Positions 29,653-40,065 are shown, counted from the first letter of the stretch. The stretch is DNA of 64,000 bases from Trichobilharzia szidati (GCA_944472155.2 OX235272.1:12756354-12820353); one strand, 5' to 3'. A program made the numbers and translations. Notes: generated from the letters alone by a model not told the origin.

Positions 29653-29665
29653 GGCAGCGACACCA
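29653..29665 (-). promoter_or_regulatory. Likely tRNA primer-binding site
   Basis: Two bases after the 5' LTR, the minus strand reads TGGTGTCGCTGCC, complementary to a tRNA 3' end finishing in CCA. Position and the TGG start fit a minus-strand primer site; the tRNA species is not assigned. Confidence 0.7.
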
Positions 29666-29667
29666 AT

Positions 29668-30004
29668 TGTAACGACAGAAGGCAAGAGTCAGGCAACAGA
29701 TCATTTATTAAGGAAATCAACTCATATTTATATATATTTTCATGTACATTACTATGGATATTTAAGCAAACAAACACAGTCTTCCGATTGGTTGTTTCTC
29801 ACGTAAACTTAATCTTTCATCTATTTGTGACCGTTTCTTGAATGGCAAATCCTCTATATGTTAACTGCATCCGCCTACGCAAAGTCTGCTGTGGTCGGTT
29901 TTGAATCAATCTTTGTTCACATTTTCTCACGACAAATCCAGGGAACGTAAATATCGACGTAAATTACTGTCTACCAATTTGGCTAGTAGACAGCTCTCAC
30001 CACA
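29668..30004 (-). repeat. 5' LTR (337 bp)
   Basis: Same termini and length as the 3' LTR. It differs at about seven positions, which indicates limited age since insertion. Confidence 0.9.
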
Positions 30005-30289
30005 AACTTACTAGCGAAAAAAATTCAATTGATACCTGTTCGTGTTTACATTCTTTAAATCAGTCTTTTCTAAGGAACCAAGCTAATATAGTTCTACCCG
30101 ATATTTTTAGTCACATCAATGTTTATTATCCAAGTTTTTTTGAAAAGTATGTCATAACTTGTCTCGAATCCTTAAGTTTATCACACGTCTTAGTTTCTTA
30201 TAGGGTACCACACACATTTTGCGTCATAAACGTGCAGATATTTTGTGTGTTATCCTCTTACACCAATCACTAGTGCATTACTTCAAAAG

Positions 30290-31500
30290 GGATGAAAAAA
30301 GTACATCTCACTGAACAAAAGGAACTCTACTCGAACTCATACAGCCAGGTGACAGCCGATGGAGAGTTGTCGTCTGAAGTGATAAAAACTAGTGGTGTCC
30401 ATCGGGGATACCCACTGTCGCCCTTTCTTGATTAATTTTGCCAGAGATGTACTAATGGAATTAATTTTCAAGTATTGGTTTTGTAGGAATTTTGTTTGAT
30501 TGCATGAAGGATTTCATGCTGAAATCCTAGGTGAAGACCCTGGCAAAATTCAGAGTCTTCTGAACACTGACCAGTATGCACTTTTCTCTCTTGTCAAATG
30601 TAAGATGATGCTACAGGACTGAATTAAATCGACCCCCGTTGACTACTTCACTTATTTGGGAAGTTGCATCAGCTAGCTCCAGCGGGTTGATTGCTGACGA
30701 AATCCCAGCACGGATACAGACGGCTTGTGTGTCATATGCAACCTTGCATCATATCTGGCTCAGTGGACATGATATTCGGCTGCCTACCAAAGGCCGCGTA
30801 AACTGCTCAGTAGTTCTCTGCATCCTCCTTTATGGCTGTCAGAGATGTCCATTGAAAGTGGAAGATATGAAAATGCTGGCTAGCTGTCTTTGATCATAGG
30901 TGTCTGCGTTCTATCTCCTGTGTTAGGTGGTATAATAGTTTGAGCACTATTGAGGTGAGGCACCGATCAAGTGCTAGGTGAGAAGGGGAAATCAATCGAC
31001 GGGGTTGTGAAGTTACATCGACTGAGATGGTTAGGACATGTGTTACGCGCATGCCTAGCCTAGCCATCGCCTTCCTCGACAATGGGATATGTTAGCTGAC
31101 ATAAGATTAAGTTAGAAAAGACCTAGTGGTGGTCAAACGAAAACCTGTTATTCGTCCATGAAGTCTTCAACAGTTAGTAGTTGAGCTGCTTAGAGAGATC
31201 CAGACTTTCTGACCGGTTGGAATCCTCGGGATTCTAAGAACCAATGGCTGTAAACAATGAGTGATGTGTCGCAACATCATTTTCACTGGAGCCGATACAT
31301 TCACTGTCTTTGGCGTGACATTTCCAAAAACCCTACTGTTTTTTTGTGTTATTATTGTTGTTTCCCCCTCATATTTCTGCTTATTATCGTTCTTCTACAT
31401 CTTTTCCTCCCTTTTGTCTTCCTCTGTGTGCTGTGTGGAGTATGATGACTCACACTGTTGCACCTGCAAGATTCAGTACCTGTTGTTTTGAGAGGAATAA
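30290..31500 (+). mobile_element. LINE D copy D1 (SR2-like RTE), decayed
   Basis: Broken plus-strand frames give a motif like SGVHRGYPLSPFL near 30390, VDYFTYLGSCIS near 30635, and, past 30820, the C-terminal block LYGCQRCPLKVEDMKMLA. That block belongs to a well-known trematode RTE-type RT (YGCETW...VEDM, then LRWLGHVLRMPSHRLPRQ). At 31020 the text RLRWLGHVL-RMP can be followed with stops. A piece of hammerhead-SINE tail is inserted at about 30465-30520. Confidence 0.75.
30465..30520 (-). mobile_element. Hammerhead SINE tail fragment
   Basis: The plus strand shows AAGTATTGGTTTTGTAGG then TTTGATTGCATGAAGGATTT, the reverse complement of the SINE tail seen at 13300-13369. Short fragment within D1. 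Confidence 0.65.
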
Positions 31501-32009
31501 GGATTTTACCTGTACCAAGACCACCGTCATCTGCATAAAGCTTTTATATCACAATTAAGGGAAGATATGTTAGTGGATCGATAGCGCAGCTATATAGATT
31601 CTCTATCGAACCACCAACACATCATTTTTGACTTCCTCAGAAGGTGTACCCTGCCAAATGGTGCGCCTAAAAGTCAAGAGTCAATGACTTTCTGTCTTCT
31701 ACTCGTCAACTTTGATCACGTTCTCCAATCTGATGTATACGTTTGTCTACCTCAGAACAAAAAACTTCATGCCTGATAACATTCCACTTCCCATAAAGTA
31801 TATAATTCATTAACCGCCACTTGTTTAAGTATATCGAATACTTCCTAGACTTAATCTTTCTTCTAAACTTAAATTATCACTATTTTCTATTATGATTAAT
31901 ATTATTATTATTATTTGGCGTTTCAATTATTAACTGTGCTAAAAACTTACTGTTTCTCTTAATGGATGTTTAATACTAAATCTAAAAATGTCAATGTTTC
32001 TCCACAAAA
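31501..32009. other. No gene recognised
   Basis: AT-rich sequence between D1 and R7, without motifs or family matches. Confidence 0.4.
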
Positions 32010-33225
32010 AAGGTGTATATTATTATTATTGTTCCCTTGGGTTCCTAGTGAAACATAGGGCTTCAACTGCACGTCTCCAATTGCTTCTGTCTTCTGCTGT
32101 ATTTTTCACTTGCATCCATGTTAATCCATACTGTTTCAACTCCTCGTCACACGATCTCCTCAATGTCACCCTTGCACTGACGTCCCACTCGCCACCGCTT
32201 CCCTTTCGGATTCCACTCGAGCATTGGCCTGACGAGCCATGACAACCACCGAGTGGCCTCCTCAGCCAGTGAGTGTCCAATCCATCTCCACTTTCTCCTG
32301 CATATTTGTTGAGCGATTGCTTCTTGTTTCGTTTGTTTCTTCCCATAGTTTGTTTGTTTCTTGTTGGTTCTTGTTCTTTCCGGCGGCCATCTGATTGATC
32401 TTCAGTATAGAGCCAGCCAGCGAAGACAGTTAGTTACTTGTTGATAAAGGTGTGCAACAGGCTGTTGGAAATACTCATTCTTTGTGACCCACTACTGGCT
32501 AACTTTCTGATCCATCCGTATAGAAGAAGTGACTGACTTGACTTACTTGACATTTGTATTGAAAATCCGAATTTTGTTGTTGATGCTGGCTGGGTTGAGT
32601 GACAGCGGAAGATTTCCAGATTGGTTTCAGGATGATGAATGTGTTTCTCGCCTTCCCGATTCTCGCTCGATTTGACATCCTCGTCTGTTCCACCTGCCTG
32701 TAGTAGAGACAATGAATGCCCGCTAGATGAGTGAGTGAAGTAACCTCTTTCAAATCCCTCCCGTTGATGATAATTGGCGGTGGATGTTGCAGTTGTTTTC
32801 GTTATTGTTGTTGTTGTTGGTTGGTTGGTTGGTTATTTTCATAACCTCCGTCTTGTCTATGTTCACCTGGAGTCAGTCCTGTCTTTGCTGCTTCTTCGAC
32901 CAGTTTGTCGGTTTTCGCTTGTAAGTCTTCGATTTTGTGTGACATCAAACATAAATCATCCACGCGCGAAATCCAGGTCTTCTAGGTTTTTCATGTCGGT
33001 CCATGATATCCCTGTCTTCTCGTTTCGCACTGTCTGACGCGTAATCCAGTCCAGTCCACCACAATTAGGAATATCATTGGTGATAATAAGCACTCGTGTC
33101 TGACTCCTGTGTTTACTCCAAACGCCTCGCTGAGTTTTCTGTTGTGGATCACTTGACATGTTCCGTTGTCGTACAGCCCATCCTTATTTTTGCTTTCGTC
33201 GAAAGGAGGCACATCGGCTGACTGG
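32010..33225 (-). mobile_element. LINE R copy R7 (subfamily b)
   Basis: Minus strand, 3' end in (ATT)n near 32020, reaching into the RT at 33225 (GVRHECLLSPMIF, with the usual QG changed to HE). Its frames at 32434-32712 and 32774-33037 are identical or nearly identical to those of R8 on the opposite strand. Confidence 0.85.
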
Positions 33226-33267
33226 CTTCCCGAAGGCTTTCACCAGCTTGTGTCATTTCACTTGCCC

Positions 33268-33455
33268 GATTCCAGCGGAAAATAAGGTTATTATTTATAT
33301 ATTTAGTACTTTTAATATATTTGTGCGTTGAAGTTTCTGTAGCAATTTGGTTAAGTCTTGGGGGTGAAGTTGCTAGCACCACGCTCCAAGCCTCCCTATT
33401 TATCGAGGCTTGAGACCGGCTAGATAACTAGCGAGTTAGTAATCTAGGCGAGATT
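33268..33455 (-). mobile_element. SINE-like repeat F, copy 3
   Basis: The minus strand matches copies 1 and 2: CTAGATTACTAACTCGC, then GGAGCGTGGTGCTAGCAAC and GCTACAGAAACTTCAACGC. Confidence 0.5.
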
Positions 33456-33944
33456 ATACAAACACTATGTATGTGAAAATTATAGTACAGAGGTACTGTT
33501 TAGCTTTGTACTATATTTCAGATGACCTACTATATTTTAGATTGGAATTCGGAAATTTAATTAGTAGCCCACCTCTATGAGATGCTCCAACTGCGAACCA
33601 GGTCATCACCAGGTCACTGTAATCAGCACAGGTAATGCCCGACTGTAATGTGGATCAATGATACATTACCGTCCATCACACTGACTGTTCGGCTTTGGAG
33701 TCTCTCTCTGCTGTCAGTCCTAATCAAGGTGAATTTGTGTAAGCAGAGGAGCAGGTTGTTAAATGATAGTGAGCTACCTGGAATAGTCACTGAACGGAAT
33801 CCTACCACTGCCTGGACTTCTATTCAGTCATCTCTGATTACATCAGTGTTGTTAGTCTGTAAGCTATGTATGCTACTGAAGAGTTAGCATGGTGTTCTTT
33901 TTTCAAGAGACCAGCTTAATTTGACTGTCTCACACATGTTTTTT
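33456..33944. other. No gene recognised
   Basis: Part of the spacer between inverted copies R7 and R8. Frames of 61-79 codons on both strands show no motif. Confidence 0.4.
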
Positions 33945-34975
33945 GTGCATCAGACAGTGGGAAACGAGAAGACAGGGATATCATGGACCGACGTGAAAAA
34001 CCTAGAAGACCTGGATTTCGCGCGTGGATGATTTATGTTTGATGTCACACAAAATCGAAGACTTACAAGCGAAAACCGACAAACTGGTCGAAGAAGCAGC
34101 AAAGACAGGACTGACTCCAGGTGAACATAGACAAGACGGAGGTTATGAAAATAACCAACCAACCAACCAACAACAACAACAATAACGAAAACAACTGCAA
34201 CATCCACCGCCAATTATCATCAACGGGAGGGATTTGAAAGAGGTTACTTCACTCACTCATCTAGCGGGCATTCATTGTCTCTACTACAGGCAGGTGGAAC
34301 AGACGAGGATGTCAAATCGAGCGAGAATCGGGAAGGCGAGAAACACATTCATCATCCTGAAACCAATCTGGAAATCTTCCGCTGTCACTCAACCCAGCCA
34401 GCATCAACAACAAAATTCGGATTTTCAATACAAATGTCAAGTAAGTCAAGTCAGTCACTTCTTCTATACGGATGGATCAGAAAGTTAGCCAGTAGTGGGT
34501 CACAAAGAATGAGTATTTCCAACAGCCTGTTGCACACCTTTATCAACAAGTAACTAACTGTCTTCGCTGGCTGGCTCTATACTGAAGATCAATCAGATGG
34601 CCGCCGGAAAGAACAAGAACCAACAAGAAACAAACAAACTATGGGAAGAAACAAACGAAACAAGAAGCAATCGCTCAACAAATATGCAGGAGAAAGTGGA
34701 GATGGATTGGACACTCACTGGCTCTCTGAGGAGGCCACTCGCAGTGTGACATGGCGCGTCAGGCCAATGCTCGAGTGGAGTCCGAAAGGGAAGCGGTGGC
34801 GAGTGGGACGTCAGTGCAAGGGTGATATGGAGGCGATCGTGTGAAGAGGAATTGAAACATTATGGACTAACATGGATGCAGGTGAAAAGTACAGCAGAAG
34901 ACCGAAGGAAGTGGAGACGTGCAGTTGAAGCCCTATGTTCCACTAGGAACGCAAGGGAACAAGAATAATAATGTA
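33945..34975 (+). mobile_element. LINE R copy R8 (subfamily b), inverted partner of R7
   Basis: Plus strand, beginning at GCATCAGACAGTGGGAAACG and ending in a short AATAATAATG tail. The catalytic box is lost (DFARG then stop), exactly as in R7. The two form a roughly 1-kb inverted repeat with about 900 bp between arms. Confidence 0.85.
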
Positions 34976-35284
34976 GTGCTTTTATGCGAAGAAATTACTG
35001 AACATTTTGTGGAATAATATTCTCACTAAACATTTCGTGATTATTGCCAATTACTTTCAATGGTTATTTTCCCCCCGCCCCGCTGTAATGTGATATCTTA
35101 TATTCGTCAATTAACCAATAATAATATCCAAGCAAAGATGTACAGTGTGATCTTGCCTACTACTGGAAAACTCAAAGAATTTCACATCAAGTATGATGGT
35201 TGTTCACAAAGTCATGAAGTTGCCATCATCCTTTTTCTATCCTAGTTTTTTATGATATTTTAGTGTGTATGTATAGCCCACTGA
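34976..35284. other. No gene recognised
   Basis: A 61-codon frame at 35060-35245 has no motif. Confidence 0.4.
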
Positions 35285-35475
35285 TTCAATTGCGAGAATG
35301 CTTGCCAGACACTCGTTTCCATCCTCAGTCGATGTACTACTGAATCTCACTTTGCCGAGAGTAAGCCTGGAAAAGTGGAAAGACTGAGCGGGAGAATAGC
35401 AACTCCACTCCGTAGAAGCAGTAGTACCAATTGGAAAGCAAAAGATTTTTAAAAAATCTATAGCCCCATAGCAGA
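35285..35475 (+). mobile_element. Diverged tRNA-headed SINE-like copy
   Basis: The order GAATGCTTGCC..., GAAAGACTGAGCGGGAGAAT, CAACTCCACTCCGTAGAAGC, then TAGCCCCATAG parallels the SINE body and tail at 14950-15195 and 56700-56945, with heavy divergence. Confidence 0.4.
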
Positions 35476-35554
35476 TGGAATAAGAAGTATGGGGGTTCGT
35501 ATTAATAACGAATCACGAAATATACCCATTTATTCATAAGTAAAAACACCGATT

Positions 35555-35775
35555 TTTTGTTCAGCGAAGAAATTCCTTTTCAATGACTTCATTTTCAAGC
35601 TGTACAGTCGGATTTATATTACAGAAAAGGTCATTAAGTGGCACTAAATAATTGCTCAGTCAATATACACATATAAGTGATAAGAATAACGATAATTGAA
35701 ATGTTGTAAGGGGTAGAGTTGAAGTGGATGAATTACAAAATTATTAAAGATTGTTTTATAAGTGAATTGATATCA
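35555..35775 (-). repeat. PLE inverted terminal repeat, left arm
   Basis: GATTTTTTGTTCAGCGAAG at the outer side, then sequence mirrored at 36853-37070. GAACAAAAAA and CTTCGCTGAAC mark the outer edge on both arms. Confidence 0.8.
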
Positions 35776-35906
35776 AAAATGTTTTAAAAATGTCAAGTGT
35801 TGTCTAAAAATTTTAAAAATTTTAAAATTACGATAATAATGAAGATGTGAAGTGAAGTGGAAAGAATTCAAGTGGTAAAATAAAGTAAAAACTAGAAAGA
35901 AAATTG

Positions 35907-36143
35907 CTATGACCAAGGTAAAGAAAGGGGTTTGACAAAACGTTTTTGAACACATAATTTAGGTTTCTGTTTATGTACAGCTAAAGCTTTGGCTATGCAT
36001 AAGTGAAGAAAAAGTAAACTTTTGGATCGATTCGATTTTGCCATGTAGATAACTTTGAAAGATGAATCACGTGGGGCTAAATGACCTGACTCTAACAGGT
36101 GATCACAAATAGACGACTTCGAAGTTCTACGTTCGCCTTTCAT
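35907..36143 (-). pseudogene. PLE GIY-YIG endonuclease, C-terminal part
   Basis: This frame reads ICDHLLESGHLAPRDSSF and ends with KPKLCVQKRFVKPLSLPWS, the standard PLE C-terminus. In the same frame upstream, past a Met, lies TCSCGAVYIGRCKRNLRKRV (36145-36230), the GIY-YIG core with CxCG and YIG intact. An in-frame stop at about 36230 separates it from the linker frame 36234-36431. Confidence 0.82.
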
Positions 36144-36233
36144 TAACCAGACTGGATAGTGTTCAGCTACACGTTTTCGGAGATTACGCTTACAACGTCC
36201 AATATAAACAGCTCCACAAGAGCAGGTAAAAGA

Positions 36234-36850
36234 CTAAATGCACATAGATGTGGACAGAGGTGGTAATCTATCCTTGACGCATTGTCTAATCATATTTCGG
36301 CTGGTAAAAACTAGTTGCAAGTCAGCTTCAGGAAAAGTGCGTTTAATACATTTAGATAAACGATTTTTAATCAATTCCGAAATGGTGTCACCTTTGAATG
36401 CCAGATTCATAAATAGTTTTTTCTTTGGCACTGTGATTTGTGTGGGGGCTTGTTCTTTCTTGATGTTACGTTCGATAAACCTAGTTCACTATCGATTGTC
36501 TCTGCAGAGCAGATTTTACGAATTCTGGAGCATAAGGAATGAATAAGATTTCTCTTTCTCCCTAACGGTACCCAACTGTGGAAGTTAGTATACTGCCCAG
36601 TGAATGTTAGCTTTCAGTAAATCGACCTTAACAGCGTGCCATTCTCTCTTCTATCTAGCTTAACATTAAGAAAGTGAAATGAGGAATTCGGCTCTTCTTC
36701 GACCGTGAAAAGCAAAGATGGGTGAGAACCATTAAATATTCCGAGAAGTTCAGCAGTTGAAGGGTTTTCGTCACATACAATGAAAGTATCATCTATATAT
36801 CATTTATACATAAACAAACTATCGATGGTTTCCTTTTTTAATTTCAATTC
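36234..36850 (-). pseudogene. PLE RT C-terminus and linker
   Basis: 36234-36431 gives KKKLFMNLAFKGDTISELI and RQCVKDRLPPLSTSMCI, the PLE linker. Further upstream (36540-36850), broken frames give IDDTFIVCDENPS with the catalytic Asp pair, FTVEEEPNSSFHFL and LNVKLDRRE. The catalytic Tyr codon region also carries a stop. Confidence 0.75.
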
Positions 36851-36852
36851 AC

Positions 36853-37070
36853 TTATAAAACAATCTTTAATAATTTTGTAATTTATCCACTTCAACTCTA
36901 CCCCTTATAACATTTTAATTATCGTTATTCTTATCACATATATGTATATTGACTGAGCAATTATTTAGTGCCACTTAATAACCTTTTTCTGTAATATAAA
37001 TACGACTGTACAGCTTGAAAATGAAGTCGTTGAAAAGAAATTTCTTCGCTGAACAAAAAACTGTGTTTTT
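36853..37070 (+). repeat. PLE inverted terminal repeat, right arm
   Basis: Reverse complement of 35555-35775, with roughly 10% differences by eye. It lies immediately upstream, in minus-strand sense, of the truncated RT. Confidence 0.8.
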
Positions 37071-37189
37071 ACCTATTAATAATGAATGCTGTTAAGTATT
37101 TAAGGGAGACGTTTTCACCCTAAAATGCATAAAATTAAGCCTAAATCAATAATCCCTAGCCTGAACTTTTAGTTGACTGCAATGTTATT

Positions 37190-37480
37190 TATTAACTGGG
37201 TTCTAAGTGGAACATATGACTTTAATAGCATATCTCCACTTAACTATATTCCCTATGATCTTTTTTAACTGACTCTTTGATCGCCAACAAGCTTCCATTT
37301 CTTATTCATAAGATCTCTTCCATATTACCCTCAGACTCCCAACTCGTCTATTTTTATTCAGATCCCACTCTAGGACCTGGAGTGTAATTTCTAGCCAGAA
37401 CCAAGATCTGTTCCTTTTATAACTCTAGCTGATGACCAGTGGATGAGCACCAACATTCCTATGAGAAACTGGGACTTGAT
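37190..37480 (-). mobile_element. Diverged LINE R 3' end, old copy
   Basis: The minus-strand 3' terminus near 37205 (TTCCACTTAGAACCCAG) and the following 250 bp parallel the R-family end, with more divergence, like 7505-7830. Confidence 0.5.
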
Positions 37481-37539
37481 CTCGCAACATCTGAAAGTAA
37501 AGTATCCTGTCCAACAAACATTCTAACTCTTCTTTAAAT

Positions 37540-37740
37540 ATTTTCAAGTATTGGTTTTTAGGGATTTTAATTGATTAGTTACAGGATTTTATCATGAGGT
37601 GACATCGGTTAGAGAATCATTGGAAAACCAGCAGGGAGTACTGGACAGGCTGTTTCGTCAGCCTAGTTTGAGACTCTTCCGCAGTACGCACCCATTGCCA
37701 CGGTTCGAAGCCGGAACCTTCTGGTTACAAGACAAGCTCG
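37540..37740 (-). mobile_element. Hammerhead SINE, 3' part of interrupted copy
   Basis: The minus-strand tail, ribozyme (37638-37687) and B-box region (GGCTTCGAACCGTGG) are present up to AGCTCG at 37735-37740. The rest of the copy resumes at 38488. Confidence 0.8.
37638..37687 (-). ncRNA. Hammerhead ribozyme-like with altered helix II
   Basis: Helix I GTACTG/CAGTAC is complete. The core is CGGAAGA (U4 changed to G). The helix II region is GTCTCAAACTAGGCTGAC, in which GTC pairs with GAC at the outer end while the inner pairs differ. GAAA is present, helix III is ACA/TGT with a longer loop, and the triplet is GTC. The core change suggests inactivity. Confidence 0.65.
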
Positions 37741-37744
37741 GAGA

Positions 37745-37874
37745 CTCCATTCTAGATCAGATTTAATTGTGATAAATCACACAATGTTGTACAATAATAC
37801 TAATTGATATCAATATTAATATTAATGTACAACACTGTGTGATTTATCACAATTAAATCTTATCAATGATGGAG
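37745..37874. repeat. Palindromic MITE-like unit (130 bp)
   Basis: Arms 37745-37792 and 37827-37874 are 48 bp each with 43 matches by eye and a 34-bp spacer. Outer ends are CTCCAT/ATGGAG. The inner part (GATTTAATTGTGATAAATCA) is perfectly mirrored. It has no coding capacity. Confidence 0.75.
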
Positions 37875-37904
37875 TTATGCTGTAGCACAAAGCTTACTTA
37901 CTTT

Positions 37905-38487
37905 TACTTTACTTCGGCTATCTCCTACGGGAGGATGAGCCGGCTTCATGAACTCTGTTCATGAAGTTTCATGGGAATTTGGTACGAGTGATGTCCCCAG
38001 AATCGCTCGGCCTTTTCTTTGAGAGTGCAGCTCTAGCCTTTACACAACCAAGTGTGACCTACAAGGCAGTAGGAGTGGAGTACGGAGTCCACTATCCATT
38101 GGAAGCCGGTGACCGGAGTTCGGTTCATACTCCTTTTTGAATGGGGCCAGACATCCAGGACATCCAACAAGCCCTTTGTCCATACGTGTGGCGGTGAGCT
38201 CCAGTGAGCTTCATACGCCAGTCGTTGGAGGTTTGGAATCAGGGTTTAGCCATCTCCCCTAGACTGTTATCCAATGGACAGTCAACCCGGTGAAGAGCGC
38301 CGGGCATCCGCTTTCGCCCTCTCACTTTGGTGAAAAACCCCTCCGCCACGTGAAGGCAGTGAGTAGGACTTCCTCAGGAGAGGCTATGTAAGACGCCCGG
38401 TCATATGGGAGCATTTCAAGAGGTGTGCGGGAGGGGTGGCCAACCCGCAGCACAAGGCACCCACCCCCGACCATCCTGAGGCTTTGG
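37905..38487 (-). mobile_element. Repeat H, copy 1 (GC-rich, unknown)
   Basis: About 580 bp of GC-richer sequence, present in opposite orientation at 60455-61011 with high similarity. A short frame (38322-38615) shares MLPYD-ASYIASPEEVLLTA with the other copy, but other parts are interrupted. It may be the 5' part of a LINE (inference); no RT motif is visible. Confidence 0.7.
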
Positions 38488-38665
38488 AGCTCGTAGAACA
38501 TTAAGCCACTGAAACCCGATCCAAAGGCCACCCCATGAATTCCAACTTCTGTCAATTCACGATAGAGTGCGACCGCTAGCCAATGACTTTGGCGAGTATA
38601 TGTCCTCACACCCAACCTGTTACACCACCCCCCCTACTGGTCACGACGTCCCACTAGATCCCCAG
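38488..38665 (-). mobile_element. Hammerhead SINE, 5' part of interrupted copy
   Basis: The minus strand gives the lead (GTGACCAGTAGGGGGGG, GTGAATTGACAGAAG) and the first half of the tRNA-like head up to GAGCTC. It continues at 37740 across the insertion. Confidence 0.75.
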
Positions 38666-38850
38666 GTATGGTGTTATTTCCCTGGTTTATCCTAATCAGC
38701 TGGTTCAAGATCATAGGTGTGCTCGTTCGACTAGATTCTTATTTATATTATTTAACTTTGCTAAATAATGGACAAGAAATGTCAGCATTTATAATCAGAT
38801 TGATGCGAAAATTTTAGTGTAAACGAATAGTTCCGGCCAGTGGAGTGTTA

Positions 38851-38896
38851 TTTATTCTTTGGTATTATATGAATTAATTTGAGAAAAACTTTGCAT
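38851..38896. repeat. Long target-site duplication, left copy (46 bp)
   Basis: Matches 40066-40111 with five differences by eye: both read TTTATTCTTTGG, then ATTATATGAATTAA, then TTGAGAAA and TTTGCAT. They flank R9 directly. Confidence 0.8.
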
Positions 38897-40065
38897 TTAT
38901 TATTATTATTTCCTTTAGATCCTAGAGGAACATAGGGCTTCAGCCATGCGTCTCCATTGCGTTCGGTTCCCTGCTAGAGTTTTCACCTGGCTCCAAGTCT
39001 GCCCATACGCTTTCAATTCTTCTTCACATGATCTCCTCCAGGTCACCCTTGGGCGACCAACTCGTCGCTTCCCTTTCGGGTTCCACTCGAGGGCTTGTCT
39101 AGTGATGTCACTCACTTGATGGTTTGTTTCCTAAGAGTGTGGCCAATCCATCTCCATTTCTTCCTGCCTGCCTATTTCTTTCACAATCGGTTCCTGATCA
39201 GTTGGTTCACTCATTTCCAGAGATCCCTCTCTGTTGCTGATCCTTTCCGGCCATCTGATCTTGAGTATTGAGCGAAAACATCTGTTAATGAAGGTCTGTA
39301 GCTTGTTTGAGGTGCTCTTTGTGACACGCCAAGTCTCTGATCCGTATAGTAGCATTGACTGACTTCACATTGGAGTTGGAAATCAGGATCTTATTTTTGA
39401 CGCTGAATGCTGTTGACCTCCACACAGACTTGAGAGTAATGAAAGCTTGCCTTGCTTTCCCGATCCTTGCTTTGATATCCTCGTCAGTTCCGCCTGTAGT
39501 TGAAACAATGCTTCCCAAGTAGGTAAAGGAGGTAGTTCCTTTCAGGTTCCTTCCATTTATGCTGATTGCTGTCTGTTGGTGTGGCTGTTGGTGTTGGCCA
39601 GGAATCTTCATCACCTCCGTTTTCTCTATGTTCACCTGGAGTCCTATCTTTGATGCTTCTTCTGACAACTTGTTACTTTTCACTTGCATATCTTCCAGTT
39701 TGTGGGAAATCAGATATATATCATTATTGGCGAAGTCCAGATCCTCCAAGTTCTTTGTGTGTGTCCATTTCATGCCTGTTTCCTCATTGCTCGCTGTGTG
39801 TCTGTCACATTATCTAATCTACTGCAATCAGGAAAATCATCGGCGATAGTAGGCAGCCAGCCAGCCAGCTTATCTTACTCCTGTCCTCACTTCGAAGGAT
39901 TCCGTGAGCTTCCCGTTGTGGATTACTTGGCATGCAGCGTTGTCATACAACTGTTGGATGAGATGTATAATTGTCAGTGGCACCCCTTGGTAGTGGCGAA
40001 GTAGTTTGCAAATCACCTCTCGATCGACGCTGTCGAAGGCCTTTTCAAAGTCGATGAAGTTGACT
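38897..40065 (-). mobile_element. LINE R copy R9 (subfamily a) with 46-bp duplication
   Basis: Minus strand, 3' tail (AAT)n at 38897-38910, truncated in RT motif A at 40065 (FIDFEKAFDSVDREVI). The 66-codon frame at 38915-39115 has [19 protein letters not shown] and TWRRSCEEELKAYGQTWSQV, the intact C-terminus. The catalytic box reads DFANND, so it is disabled. It has few short tandem expansions, like R12. Confidence 0.88.

Larger units (their letters stand above)
28891..30004 (-). mobile_element. Complete non-autonomous gypsy-type LTR element (1114 bp)
   Basis: Two 337-bp LTRs (about 98% identical, 7 differences by eye) flank only 440 bp of internal sequence, all within a 4-bp duplication. 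On the minus strand the order is 5' LTR (29668-30004), primer-binding-like site, a short gag-start-like segment, pol C-terminus, and 3' LTR (28891-29227). Most of gag, protease, RT, RNase H and integrase is deleted. It resembles a small deletion derivative mobilised in trans (inference) or deleted after insertion. Confidence 0.88.
35555..37070 (-). mobile_element. Penelope-like element with inverted terminal repeats
   Basis: A minus-strand PLE fragment covers the RT end and GIY-YIG endonuclease (35907-36850). It is flanked by about 215-bp inverted repeats at 35555-35775 and 36853-37070. PLEs are known for such complex terminal arrangements, including an inverted end copy at the 5' side. Most of the RT is missing, so the element was 5'-truncated before or during formation of this structure. 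Confidence 0.8.
37741..38487. mobile_element. Composite insertion in a hammerhead SINE
   Basis: The insertion is bounded by AGCTCG at 37735-37740 and 38488-38493. It holds a small palindromic unit (37745-37874) and a GC-rich repeat H copy (37905-38487, minus). Confidence 0.65.

Noticed and set aside
32774..33037. Hydrophobic Val-rich 87-codon frame (also at 33950-34213) as a membrane protein
   Set aside because: It is the antisense of the (CAA)n and (ACC)n region of LINE R copies; its repetition follows the LINE, and the sense strand encodes the RT C-terminal region.
35555..35775. Hammerhead ribozyme in the PLE terminal repeat
   Set aside because: Some PLEs carry hammerheads in their ends, but no CUGANGA plus GAAA arrangement with pairing stems was found here, nor in the ends at 1355-1839 and 28065-28545.
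37425..37475. CTGATGACCAGTGGATGAG as a hammerhead core
   Set aside because: The core-like CTGATGA is not followed by a helix II and GAAA in the right order; it lies in a diverged LINE R end.
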